From contig CAWCCT010000012.1 of the NCBI GenBank assembly GCA_963794165.1, forward strand, positions 992,001 to 1,056,000: a stretch of DNA of 64,000 nucleotides, in the 5' to 3' direction. This DNA is from PALSA-350 sp963794165 (lineage in GTDB: Bacteria > Acidobacteriota > Terriglobia > Terriglobales > Acidobacteriaceae). Position 1 is the first letter of the stretch, and each line of letters starts with the position of its first letter. The notes under the pieces are model-generated. The model made no database searches and was not told the DNA's origin. It was given only the letters and a program-made list of their open reading frames with translations. The position numbers and the translations under genes were made by a program. Shown here in pieces: positions 8,070 to 16,105 of this stretch.

Positions 8070-10631
8070 CTACTGTACCGTGAGCGTGAGCGCCACCGAT
8101 CGGGTTTGCGTTCCTGACACACCCGATAGCGTGAGCGTGGAGGTCGCGGGCGGGGGCGCTGACGTCCCTCCCGAGGAAGACTCGCTGCCCGACCCACCCC
8201 CGCCGCTCGCCGGGGTTCCCCCGCCCCCGCAGCCCACGAAGGAACTGAATAACAGAAGCAATCCCAAACAGAGCAAGCTGAGGAAGAGCTTCCTCCTTCT
8301 ATTGCCGGCGAGGAACGTGAACGCTCCCAACGGAATCACCACCGCCCCCAACCGGCGCAGTTCAATGACCCAGGGAGACTTGGGGTAAGAGAGCGTCGAA
8401 GTAGCCGGTGTGGTGACAGATAGCGTAATACTCACAGGAGAGCCGTCCAGGTTGACGCTACTTGTGCTTGGTGCGCAAGTACTCCCCGCAGGTGCTCCGC
8501 TGCAGTTAAGTGCAATCACCCCGGTGAAGCCTGAGATCGGCATTGCGGCAAGATTGTAGGTAGCAATCGCCCCAGGCGCAACCGTGGCTGAAAGCTGGGC
8601 TCCTGAAGCTGCCTGGAGGGCGAAATCCGTTCCCGTGCCGGACAGTTGGATCTGTTGTGGGCTGCCGGCAAGATTGTCGCTGATGGAGAGCACTCCTGCG
8701 CGTGACCCCGTCTGTGTCGGCTTGAATGTGACTGCAATGCTGCATCGGCCGCCGGCTGCAATAGAAGAGCAGTTATTCGTCTCGCTGAAGTCGCCCATCG
8801 CACTCACTCCAGAGACCGTTAAAGGAGCCGAACCCGAGTTCGTCAAAACTACACTGTCCGTACTACTCGAGGTGTTGACCAACTGGCTGCCGAATGAGAG
8901 CGGAGTCGTCGAGAGGCTCAGGATTGGCGTAGCCTGCAGGCCGATTCCGGATAAAGAGAAGGTGAGCGGGCTGTTCTCTGCGCTTGAGCTCACCGTCAAA
9001 GTGCCGTTTCTGACTCCTGTCGCGCTAGGTGTAAAGACGATGTTAAGAGTGCACGTCTCCTGGTCGGCAAGCGATGACAGGCACGTGCTATCCGATGCAA
9101 TCTCAAAATCACCGGACCCCACTGTCATGCTGGGCATGATGTTGCTGATTCCCGACGAACTGGCGCTATAAGCTGCCGCGAGCGTAATTGTCTGGGGCGT
9201 ACTGCTTACGCCCTGTGTCACCGAGCCAAAACCTGCCAGCGCCGATGGGCTCGACGTCAGCTGCGGCGTGGTCAGCGTGAAGTAAAGAATGGGATCTGTG
9301 CTTAACGGCGCCTCGTACAAATCAAAGCCCGGATCAGGCGATGGGTCTGCCGGCGGGTACTCGCTCACCAGGATATGGTAGGTGACTCCCGCTACCCCCA
9401 TGAAAGTGACAGCAGAGGACCGCGGGCCTTGGGCGATGGTCCCATTGGGGTTGTCGTCGTTGATCCCATTGGCCACCGCCTGAAGGCCATTGGCAGCCCC
9501 TGTGAATACGCTCAGGATGGTGTCATAGTGGCTGTAGGCTGTGTCGATGTTGACCGGGTTGTTGGTTGTTGGGACGAAGTCGAACCACATCGCATGGTAG
9601 GAAGCGTTCGCAAAGGTATCGTCTGCGGTGCAGGTGCCTGCATTGGTCACGCAGGGGGGTGGAAAGGCCGATTGTGCGAAGCCGTTGAAGGTCGGCGCGC
9701 CCGTTCCGTCCAGCTGAGGATAATTAGCCGACAGGTCGTAGATCTGGTTGGTGAAAATACCCGTAGTAATGGGGACCGGGTTATAAGATGCCGCGCTGAA
9801 TACATCGTGGCCTTTACCCGACGTTGCCTGCGCCGTGGGCGGAGTTCCAAGCACCAGAATCTGGCCGGACGAAATATCTTCAATCGCGACTGTGTATGAG
9901 GTCTGAGGCGACAAGCCATTGCTGTAGTTCACAGCGTTTGACCCTATGCAGGTCTGAGGGGGCGTCTGCGACGGGTTGGGCGCGCAGCCCGGAACCAACA
10001 CGGCCGCGGCAAGTTCGGGCGGCGTAGTGAGAAGCTGAACAGCCGGCGCTGTCGGAGTAGATCCTGTAGTAACGCCGGAAACCTGAAATATGTTTCCGAA
10101 CGTCCACAGCGATCCGCTGCTGTCGGCGCCTGTGATAGGTGCTGGTTCCGGCACCGGAGAGTAGTCATCCTCACTCTGGTTATCACAGGGAGTAACTCCC
10201 GCCGAAGTATTTTGGCAGCTAATGAAGCTTAGCGCCTGCGAAACAGGAAGGTAATTATTCAGCCGGAAACTAACCAGGTTATAGGAACCAGCCGGCGCCG
10301 CTCCCGCGGGCGTTGCGACGGTAACTGCAAGGATGGTGTCTTCGGTAGACGGATCTTCGCCGCTGGTGGGGTTGCCCGAGACAAAAAGCGAGCAGTTATA
10401 GTCGCCCCACGCGTAAATATCAATCGTTGCTACATAGGTTATCCCTGAGGTTGTAGTCGCATTGAGCTGTCCTAAGGAGAATCTCTTATTCGAGTAGGGA
10501 TTTTTGGCGCCAGGATTGTTACCACATGTGTTGCTGATAAGACCTTTACTTGAACTGGCCACATCGGGTTTTCGCTCTGACCAAGCAGGCACGAGGAATA
10601 AATACAACAGGCAGATGACATATCGTCGCAT
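8070..10631 (-). CDS. Secreted Ig-like (choice-of-anchor D) protein with C-terminal membrane tail
   Basis: An 853-residue protein with an N-terminal hydrophobic signal. The middle is rich in Ser, Thr, Asn and Gly. It has two tandem Ig-like repeats of the choice-of-anchor D type (roughly 470-670), each ending in a TFSLSGIG or QIQLSGTG-like strand and containing the paired Cys of NNCSSIAAGGRCSI. Then comes a YPKSPW-like region, a hydrophobic helix, a basic NRRRK cluster near 776, a second hydrophobic helix, and FVGCGGGG with a cysteine near 801. It ends with a glycine/serine linker and a terminal SVALTLTVQ strand. The same tail order is seen in the 16106-18742 protein. The likely role is a surface or adhesive protein; no enzymatic motif is seen. 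Confidence 0.75.
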   Translation of the reverse strand: MRRYVICLLYLFLVPAWSERKPDVASSSKGLISNTCGNNPGAKNPYSNKRFSLGQLNATTTSGITYVATIDIYAWGDYNCSLFVSGNPTSGEDPSTEDTILAVTVATPAGAAPAGSYNLVSFRLNNYLPVSQALSFISCQNTSAGVTPCDNQSEDDYSPVPEPAPITGADSSGSLWTFGNIFQVSGVTTGSTPTAPAVQLLTTPPELAAAVLVPGCAPNPSQTPPQTCIGSNAVNYSNGLSPQTSYTVAIEDISSGQILVLGTPPTAQATSGKGHDVFSAASYNPVPITTGIFTNQIYDLSANYPQLDGTGAPTFNGFAQSAFPPPCVTNAGTCTADDTFANASYHAMWFDFVPTTNNPVNIDTAYSHYDTILSVFTGAANGLQAVANGINDDNPNGTIAQGPRSSAVTFMGVAGVTYHILVSEYPPADPSPDPGFDLYEAPLSTDPILYFTLTTPQLTSSPSALAGFGSVTQGVSSTPQTITLAAAYSASSSGISNIMPSMTVGSGDFEIASDSTCLSSLADQETCTLNIVFTPSATGVRNGTLTVSSSAENSPLTFSLSGIGLQATPILSLSTTPLSFGSQLVNTSSSTDSVVLTNSGSAPLTVSGVSAMGDFSETNNCSSIAAGGRCSIAVTFKPTQTGSRAGVLSISDNLAGSPQQIQLSGTGTDFALQAASGAQLSATVAPGAIATYNLAAMPISGFTGVIALNCSGAPAGSTCAPSTSSVNLDGSPVSITLSVTTPATSTLSYPKSPWVIELRRLGAVVIPLGAFTFLAGNRRRKLFLSLLCLGLLLLFSSFVGCGGGGTPASGGGGSGSESSSGGTSAPPPATSTLTLSGVSGTQTRSVALTLTVQ

Positions 10632-10786
10632 AGGAAGCCACGTTTGTGGTCTTTAGTGGGCAAGCTTAGCTCTCGAATGGGACAGGAGCAAGGATAATGC
10701 AACAGTCTGAGGATTAATTAATGTTTAATTCCGAGTGCCGCGCCTACGGCGCTCAATTTTCTTCTGGATTTATCCCATAGCTTCCG

Positions 10787-10985
10787 AGTCTGTGTGAGAA
10801 CCTCCTGGATAAGGTGATGGGTGCCCCAGGTCCCCGAATTCCTGCGAAGTTTAGTGGGTTCCTCGCACTCTATGCGCCTTTCCGTATTGAAAGGCGCACA
10901 CGCGGACCTGTCCAGCACTACGTACAGGAAATTCGGGGGGTCTCGCTTTTGAGACCTGGGATCCTCCACGCAAATGCTGGCGGAC
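10787..10985. repeat. Composite repeat: family C host with nested module B
   Basis: The outer part reads GTGAGAACCTCCTGGATAAG then GGTGATGGGTGCCCCAGG, and the far side reads TCTCGCTTTTGAGACCTGGG. These are adjacent in the intact copies at 51229-51463. Here a block of about 109 bp (10832-10940), beginning CCCCGAATTCCTG and ending CAGGAAATTCGGGG, separates them. The block has its own terminal inverted repeat and an inner hairpin GCGCCTTTCC/GAAAGGCGC. The rest of the 10632-11150 spacer holds only degenerate repeats and presumably the promoter of the next gene. Confidence 0.8.
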
Positions 10986-11150
10986 CCGAGCTCTCACGCA
11001 CGCTCTAAAAGCCCAGATGGAACCTGCGCCCTGACAGTTCCTCAAGGCCCGGAGGGCCTTGTCTCAATGCGCGATTTTGGCCTCCCTCAACCAACAGAAT
11101 TGTCATCCCGGTCGCGGCGTAGCTACAATCGCTTGGTAGGAACAGGTGAA

Positions 11151-12296
11151 ATGGCCGAGAAGGAAATCGATCAGAAAACGCCAGAAATGAATACGGGCTT
11201 TGCTCCCGACCGAAGAGAGTTCGTAAAACTCGCTGTCGGAGGCGCTCTCAGCGCTGCGGGAGTTTTTGCATCGCCACGCATCGCCTCGGCTACCGTGCAT
11301 CCGAGCGCTCCCGGGATCAAATTGTGTGCGCAAAGCTCGGCCAAACCTACGGACGACGAACTGCTTTTCCTCAAGCAGATGGGCGCCGAATACGTCAGTG
11401 TCGGTTCCACCCCCGACCTGAGGACCGCCGAAGGCTTCATGCAAATCAAGAAGCGCTACGTGGACGCAGGCATCACCGTATGGAACATCGGCAACACCAG
11501 TGTGCACAACATGCCCGAGGTCACGCTCAATCTCCCCGGACGCGACCAGAAGATTGCGGAATACAAGCAATACCTCCGCAACCTTGGGCAGGCGGGCATT
11601 TACTACACCACCTACGCCCACATGGGCAATGGCATTTGGAGTAGCGGCCGGGCCGAAATTCGCGGAGCTTCCGCCAGAGAATTCGATATGGCCAGTCCCA
11701 ACAAGGTGGGCGTTTGGGAAGACAAAAAATTCTATGAGCCGCTCTCCCATGGCCGCGTGTTTTCCAAAGAAGAAATCTGGGAGAACTACACTTATTTCAT
11801 CAAGCAGGTCGCACCCGTTGCGGAAGAGAACAGCGTCCGTATAGGCATTCACCCCGATGATCCGCCCCAGCCCATCCTGGCCGGTGTACCGCGCTGCATT
11901 TTCGCCAATTTCGAGGGCTATAAGCGCGCCATGGAGATTGCCAACAGCCCCAATGTTGGCATCTGCTTGTGTTGCGGGACCTGGAACGAAGGCGGCCCTG
12001 CGCTTACGCAGAAAGATCCGGTGGAGATGATCCGCTATTTCGGACCGGAGAAGATCTGGAAGATCCATTTCCGCAATGTGAGCGCCCCCCTGCCTCACTT
12101 TGTAGAAACCTTCATGGACAACGGCTACTACGACATGTCCAAGATCATGGCGGCCCTCGTGGAGGTCAAATTTGACGGGATTGTAATCCTGGACCACACG
12201 CCCACGGTGGTCGGCGGTCATTATCCGGAGCAAGCCTATGGGTTTGCATATATGAAAGCACTGAAAAATCGGGCGCAGGCCGAGGCCAAAGCATAA
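11151..12296 (+). CDS. Tat-exported mannonate-dehydratase-like TIM-barrel enzyme
   Basis: A 381-residue protein with a twin-arginine signal (DRREFVKLAVGGALSAAGVF, near residues 20-40) followed by a UxuA/xylose-isomerase-like TIM barrel. The catalytic-site segments of mannonate dehydratases are recognisable: IGIHPDDPP, the cysteine-rich ICLCCGTWNEGG, WKIHFRNVSAP, FVETFMDNG and ILDHTP. UxuA normally dehydrates D-mannonate in the cytoplasm, so an exported version is unusual; the family also includes uncharacterised Tat-exported isomerase-like members, and the substrate could differ. ATG 11151 is chosen because the Tat signal then sits at the usual distance; ATG 11187 is possible. It lies just before a TonB receptor on the same strand, suggesting a joint role in sugar-acid use (inference). 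Confidence 0.75.
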   Translation: MAEKEIDQKTPEMNTGFAPDRREFVKLAVGGALSAAGVFASPRIASATVHPSAPGIKLCAQSSAKPTDDELLFLKQMGAEYVSVGSTPDLRTAEGFMQIKKRYVDAGITVWNIGNTSVHNMPEVTLNLPGRDQKIAEYKQYLRNLGQAGIYYTTYAHMGNGIWSSGRAEIRGASAREFDMASPNKVGVWEDKKFYEPLSHGRVFSKEEIWENYTYFIKQVAPVAEENSVRIGIHPDDPPQPILAGVPRCIFANFEGYKRAMEIANSPNVGICLCCGTWNEGGPALTQKDPVEMIRYFGPEKIWKIHFRNVSAPLPHFVETFMDNGYYDMSKIMAALVEVKFDGIVILDHTPTVVGGHYPEQAYGFAYMKALKNRAQAEAKA

Positions 12297-12405
12297 TACT
12301 AAGCGGTGCTTGTGAACCCCAGGGTCTCGCGTGCAACTAACGCCCAGGTTTGCGCGTCAATCTCATGAGGCCAGCCTCGCCCGTTCCGGCCGGATCCCCA
12401 CCCAG

Positions 12406-15276
12406 ATGAAGAAAACAAAGCATTTGCTGTTTCTGATCACAGTGTTGTTGACTGCCCTCATCTGGCCGGCAGTGGTTCTGGGTCAAGGGTCCACTGGCAC
12501 GCTGCAGGGGAGGGTATTAGACCCGAGCGGCGCGGTCATCCCCCAGGCGCAGATCACGGTCACTTCGTCCTCCGGAAAAAGCGCCACCGCGGTGTCAGAT
12601 GGCGCTGGCTCTTACCAGGTCCGGGGCCTCGCCGCCGGCACATACATCATCAATGCGACCACTGCCGGATTCGCCCCCTTCACCTCGAGCCTCACGCTCA
12701 CCCCCGGGCAAACGAAGACGCTGAACATCGCCATGCAGATCCAGATGGAGCAGCAACAGGTGCAAGTCGAGGCGGAAACGCCCACCGTCGACACCAGTCC
12801 GGATCAAAACGCCAACGCGGTGGTAATCAAAGGGAAAGATCTTGATGCGCTTTCCGATGATCCTGATGAATTGGAGAATCAGCTGCAGGCTCTGGCCGGT
12901 CCGGCAGCCGGTCCAAACGGGGGCGAGATCTATATTGACGGGTTTACCGGGGGCCAGATGCCTCCCAAGTCTTCCATCCGCGAGATCCGCGTCAACCAGA
13001 ACCCATTCTCGGCTGAGTTTGACCGTCTCGGTTATGGACGGATCGAAATTCTCACCAAGCCCGGAACAGATAAGCTGCATGGGCAGATCGAGTCCCGAGG
13101 TAACGACTCATCCTTTAATTCCCGCAACCCCATCTTGCAGGAAGCGGAACCTCCCTACTACTCGTATAACCTGCAAGGGAGCGTGGGCGGTCCCATTTCC
13201 AAAAGTGCCTCCTATTTTGTCAGCGCCTTTGGGCGCAACAACCAGAACGTGAGTGTGATCGACGCCATCAACCCGGCCAGCATCACGCCGGAAACTCCGA
13301 AGGGAACGTTCCTGAATGAAGCCTATCCCAATCCCAGCTCGCGCATAGATATCAGCCCGCGGCTCGACCTCCAGCTTGGACAGGCAAATACCTTAACCCT
13401 TCGTTACGACTTCTATCGCGCGGTAACCACCAACGGAGGAGTCGGTGAGGGGTCCCTTCCGTCCCAGGCGACCAACTCCCAAAGTATAGAGAACACTCTG
13501 CAGGCAAGTGACAGCTGGGTGCTGAGCAAGAACATCGTCGACGACATCCGTTTCCAATACCGCCGCTTTCGCTATCAGAACATCGCACAAAACACTTCGC
13601 CGACCATCAACGTGCAGGGTTCCTTTGTCGACGGCGGCAACAACGGTGGAACCGTGCGGGATAACCAGGATATTTATGAATTGCAGAATTATTTCGCAGC
13701 GGCCGAGGGGAAGCACTCGTTGAACTTTGGCGCCCGGTTGCGCGCCTATCGCGACGCAGACTTCACCAATGGAGGCACCAACGGCCAATATACCTATCAG
13801 TCGACGCAGGAGTATCTCGATAACACTCCTTACACGTACCAGGTGACGACGATAAATCAATACACCGCACGGGCCATCCTGTTCGACGCCGCACTCTTCT
13901 ACCAGGACGACTGGAAGGTAAACCAGCGCTTTACCTTCAGCTACGGGTTGCGCTGGGAAACGCAAAATCGCATTAACGACAAAAGTGACTGGGGCCCGCG
14001 CTTATCTTTCGCCTATGCGCTGGGACACAGCAAAGCAAAGCAGCCACCGAAGACGGTGATACGCGCGGGCTATGGCTGGTTCTATCAGCGCTTCACGGTG
14101 CCTAATAGTTTTGGCTCCAACGCGGGCACTCCGTATGTGATCCAGGCTATTCACCAGAACGGCATCAACCAAACGGTTTCCACCACCACATTTCAGGTTC
14201 CGGGTTCCGACAACGGTTTGAATACGGCGCCGACACTCTACACCATCGACCCGCATTTCCATGCCGCTACTGATATGCAGGCAGCTGTGGGTGTGGATCG
14301 TCAACTTGCCAAAAGGATTACCGCAAATGTGACTTATCTTTATGGCCGTGGCGTGCACATGTACCTCACCAACAATATAGGAGCTCCCGAATTTACCACC
14401 GCGGATCTCAACATCTATCCGCAGGAACCACTACCCACCGCCCAGATAAACAACCTCCAATACCAGTCCGGAGGCGTTTACAGGCAGAATCAGATCATTG
14501 TTTCAGGCAGGGCTAGTTATCCGAAATTCAGCTTCTTCACCTTTTATACTTATAACGCTGCGAAGGCCGATACTAATGGCGTCACTTACACCCCATCGGT
14601 CGCGCAGGATCCAGGGCTTGATTATGGACGATCGAGCTTTGATGTTCACAACCGCTTCGTGATCCTGGGAAACTTCAGTGCGCCCTACGCTATCTCACTG
14701 ACTCCATTTTTTGCTTATAACTCCGGTGCCCCTTATAACGTGACCATCGGCAGCGATCTGACAAGGAACAACCAGCTCAATGCACGGCCCACCTTTGCCG
14801 CGAGCTGCAGCCAGGCGAATGTGGTCGACACGCAGTTTGGATGTCTCGATACCAATCCCTTTGGCACCAATGAAAAGATTATTCCTTACGGCATCGGAAC
14901 CGGTCCTTCGAGCGCGAGCCTGAACATGCGCGTGAGCAAAGTGATCGGGATTGGGCCGAAGGTCGAAGGCGGCCGCGCGGCGGCAAGCGGTGGTGGTGGC
15001 GGGCCCCGCGGCGGGGGTGGACTTGGTGCTGGTGGCCTGAGCGGTAGCCGCGGAGGACCCGGCCGTCTGGATCAGACGACTTCCCGCAGATACAACCTGA
15101 CCTTCTCTGCCTTCGCTACCAACGTATTAAATCGTCAGAACCTGGGAGCACCCAACGGAACCCTTTCGGCGCCGCAATTTTTCGGTAAGTCGCAGTCCCT
15201 GGCCAGCGGAGGTTTCTTCGGCCCCTCCACGGCAGGGAACCGCAGCATCTTTTTGCAAGCCGTCTTCAACTTTTAA
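12406..15276 (+). CDS. Oar-type TonB-dependent receptor (first)
   Basis: A 956-residue outer-membrane receptor. It has a signal peptide ending VVLGQG, then a carboxypeptidase-regulatory-like (Cna-B-like) domain with GTLQGRVLDPSGAVIPQAQI at about 25-110, a plug region with IYIDGFTGGQMPP and EIRVNQNPFSAEFD, then the barrel, ending in QAVFNF with the terminal aromatic residue expected of outer-membrane proteins. Shortly before the end is a glycine-rich insertion (GGGGGPRGGGGLGAGG) not typical of the family. ATG 12406 is chosen because the longer frame from 12331 places 25 charged residues before the signal peptide. It follows the mannonate-dehydratase-like gene by about 110 bp. Oar-type receptors are abundant in Acidobacteriota and probably import large carbohydrates or bind peptides; the ligand is unknown. 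Confidence 0.85.
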   Translation: MKKTKHLLFLITVLLTALIWPAVVLGQGSTGTLQGRVLDPSGAVIPQAQITVTSSSGKSATAVSDGAGSYQVRGLAAGTYIINATTAGFAPFTSSLTLTPGQTKTLNIAMQIQMEQQQVQVEAETPTVDTSPDQNANAVVIKGKDLDALSDDPDELENQLQALAGPAAGPNGGEIYIDGFTGGQMPPKSSIREIRVNQNPFSAEFDRLGYGRIEILTKPGTDKLHGQIESRGNDSSFNSRNPILQEAEPPYYSYNLQGSVGGPISKSASYFVSAFGRNNQNVSVIDAINPASITPETPKGTFLNEAYPNPSSRIDISPRLDLQLGQANTLTLRYDFYRAVTTNGGVGEGSLPSQATNSQSIENTLQASDSWVLSKNIVDDIRFQYRRFRYQNIAQNTSPTINVQGSFVDGGNNGGTVRDNQDIYELQNYFAAAEGKHSLNFGARLRAYRDADFTNGGTNGQYTYQSTQEYLDNTPYTYQVTTINQYTARAILFDAALFYQDDWKVNQRFTFSYGLRWETQNRINDKSDWGPRLSFAYALGHSKAKQPPKTVIRAGYGWFYQRFTVPNSFGSNAGTPYVIQAIHQNGINQTVSTTTFQVPGSDNGLNTAPTLYTIDPHFHAATDMQAAVGVDRQLAKRITANVTYLYGRGVHMYLTNNIGAPEFTTADLNIYPQEPLPTAQINNLQYQSGGVYRQNQIIVSGRASYPKFSFFTFYTYNAAKADTNGVTYTPSVAQDPGLDYGRSSFDVHNRFVILGNFSAPYAISLTPFFAYNSGAPYNVTIGSDLTRNNQLNARPTFAASCSQANVVDTQFGCLDTNPFGTNEKIIPYGIGTGPSSASLNMRVSKVIGIGPKVEGGRAAASGGGGGPRGGGGLGAGGLSGSRGGPGRLDQTTSRRYNLTFSAFATNVLNRQNLGAPNGTLSAPQFFGKSQSLASGGFFGPSTAGNRSIFLQAVFNF

Positions 15277-15278
15277 GC

Positions 15279-15443
15279 CTGGTGCCCCACATCTCGCTCG
15301 TTTTTCGCGAGATGTGGGATACCACTGCGCCTTTCCTCTGACTCCCGATTCATCCGATGCACTGAGCGGTCAACATCGGTGGTATCCCACATCTCGCAAA
15401 AAAAGCGAGATGTGGGGCACCCGGCCTTCGTCAGGGAACCAGG
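15279..15443. repeat. Repeat family A, full copy
   Basis: It begins 2 bp after the receptor stop codon. The left arm GGTGCCCCACATCTCGC with its hairpin partner GCGAGATGTGGGATACCAC is followed by a spacer with the CGATGCACTGAGCGGTCAAC tail, then the right arm GGTATCCCACATCTCGC...GCGAGATGTGGGGCACC. The whole element is a large inverted repeat of two hairpins. Its position makes it a possible 3' end structure for the receptor mRNA and for the convergent barrel gene. Confidence 0.85.
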
Positions 15444-15465
15444 CTTCGTACGTGGAACTTTTCAC

Positions 15466-16095
15466 TTACCAGAGGTGGATGGTAATGCCGGAGGAGATGC
15501 GTAGCAGGTTCTGGTCATTGCCAACCAGGTTGGGCAGGCGGGTATACCCATAGTCGGCCTGAATGGCGCGGAAGGAGAGATGCCTCCTGTATTTAACGTC
15601 GAGCCCGATGCCCACTAACAATGCAAAGGAACTAGCCGAAGGTTGAATGAAGCCCGCTTTATCTGGAAAAGCCGAATCAAAGCCATGGGCAAAGCCCACT
15701 AATCCTTGTACGAAGGGCTTGTAACGGTAGATGTAATCCACTCCGTCTTGCTCCGCGTGTCCAAACCTAAAATTAAGGCGAGTTCCTCCGGTCACCATGA
15801 GCATGGAGAAAGGTTGACCGGTGCTGTGGATGTTCCCGAGATGGGCCGCGGTCACATCAGCCACCGTCGTGTAGCCACGATAGGTGCGAAAGTTTCCTTC
15901 GGCGCTGACGCCGTTCACGAAAAAGCAGCCACATTTGCCGGGCGGGGCGTTGACTTCTGTCGGACTGTAGGAAAGCGAAACTTCTGCGCGCGGCAGGGAA
16001 AAGTCTCTCCCCGCAGCCACCACCTGGGCATCGAGACCGGGCGCGCCGGTCCCCAGCATCGTTGCCATCAACAGTAGTGCTAAAGAACTATGCAT
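15466..16095 (-). CDS. Small outer-membrane beta-barrel protein
   Basis: A 209-residue protein with a signal peptide (MHSSLALLLMATMLGTGAPGL, cleavage near LDAQ) and a pattern of alternating aromatic and polar strands ending in SGITIHLW, as in 8-stranded OmpA/OmpW-like barrels. Phrases such as FVQGLVGFAHGFD and FALLVGIGLDVKY match porin-like proteins common in Acidobacteriota. A segment with two cysteines (GKCGCFF) near residue 45 is unusual. It starts 10 bp after the stop of the large FG-GAP gene on the same strand, so the two are probably co-transcribed. ATG 16095 is used although AGAAGG lies almost against it; a TTG at 16119 is the alternative. Function is unknown beyond the barrel prediction. 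Confidence 0.65.
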   Translation of the reverse strand: MHSSLALLLMATMLGTGAPGLDAQVVAAGRDFSLPRAEVSLSYSPTEVNAPPGKCGCFFVNGVSAEGNFRTYRGYTTVADVTAAHLGNIHSTGQPFSMLMVTGGTRLNFRFGHAEQDGVDYIYRYKPFVQGLVGFAHGFDSAFPDKAGFIQPSASSFALLVGIGLDVKYRRHLSFRAIQADYGYTRLPNLVGNDQNLLRISSGITIHLW

Positions 16096-16105
16096 ACCTT
16101 CTGGT

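Noticed and set aside
11103..12233. Long minus-strand frame opposite the mannonate-dehydratase-like gene
   Set aside because: It has no recognisable motif and mirrors the codon structure of the real gene.
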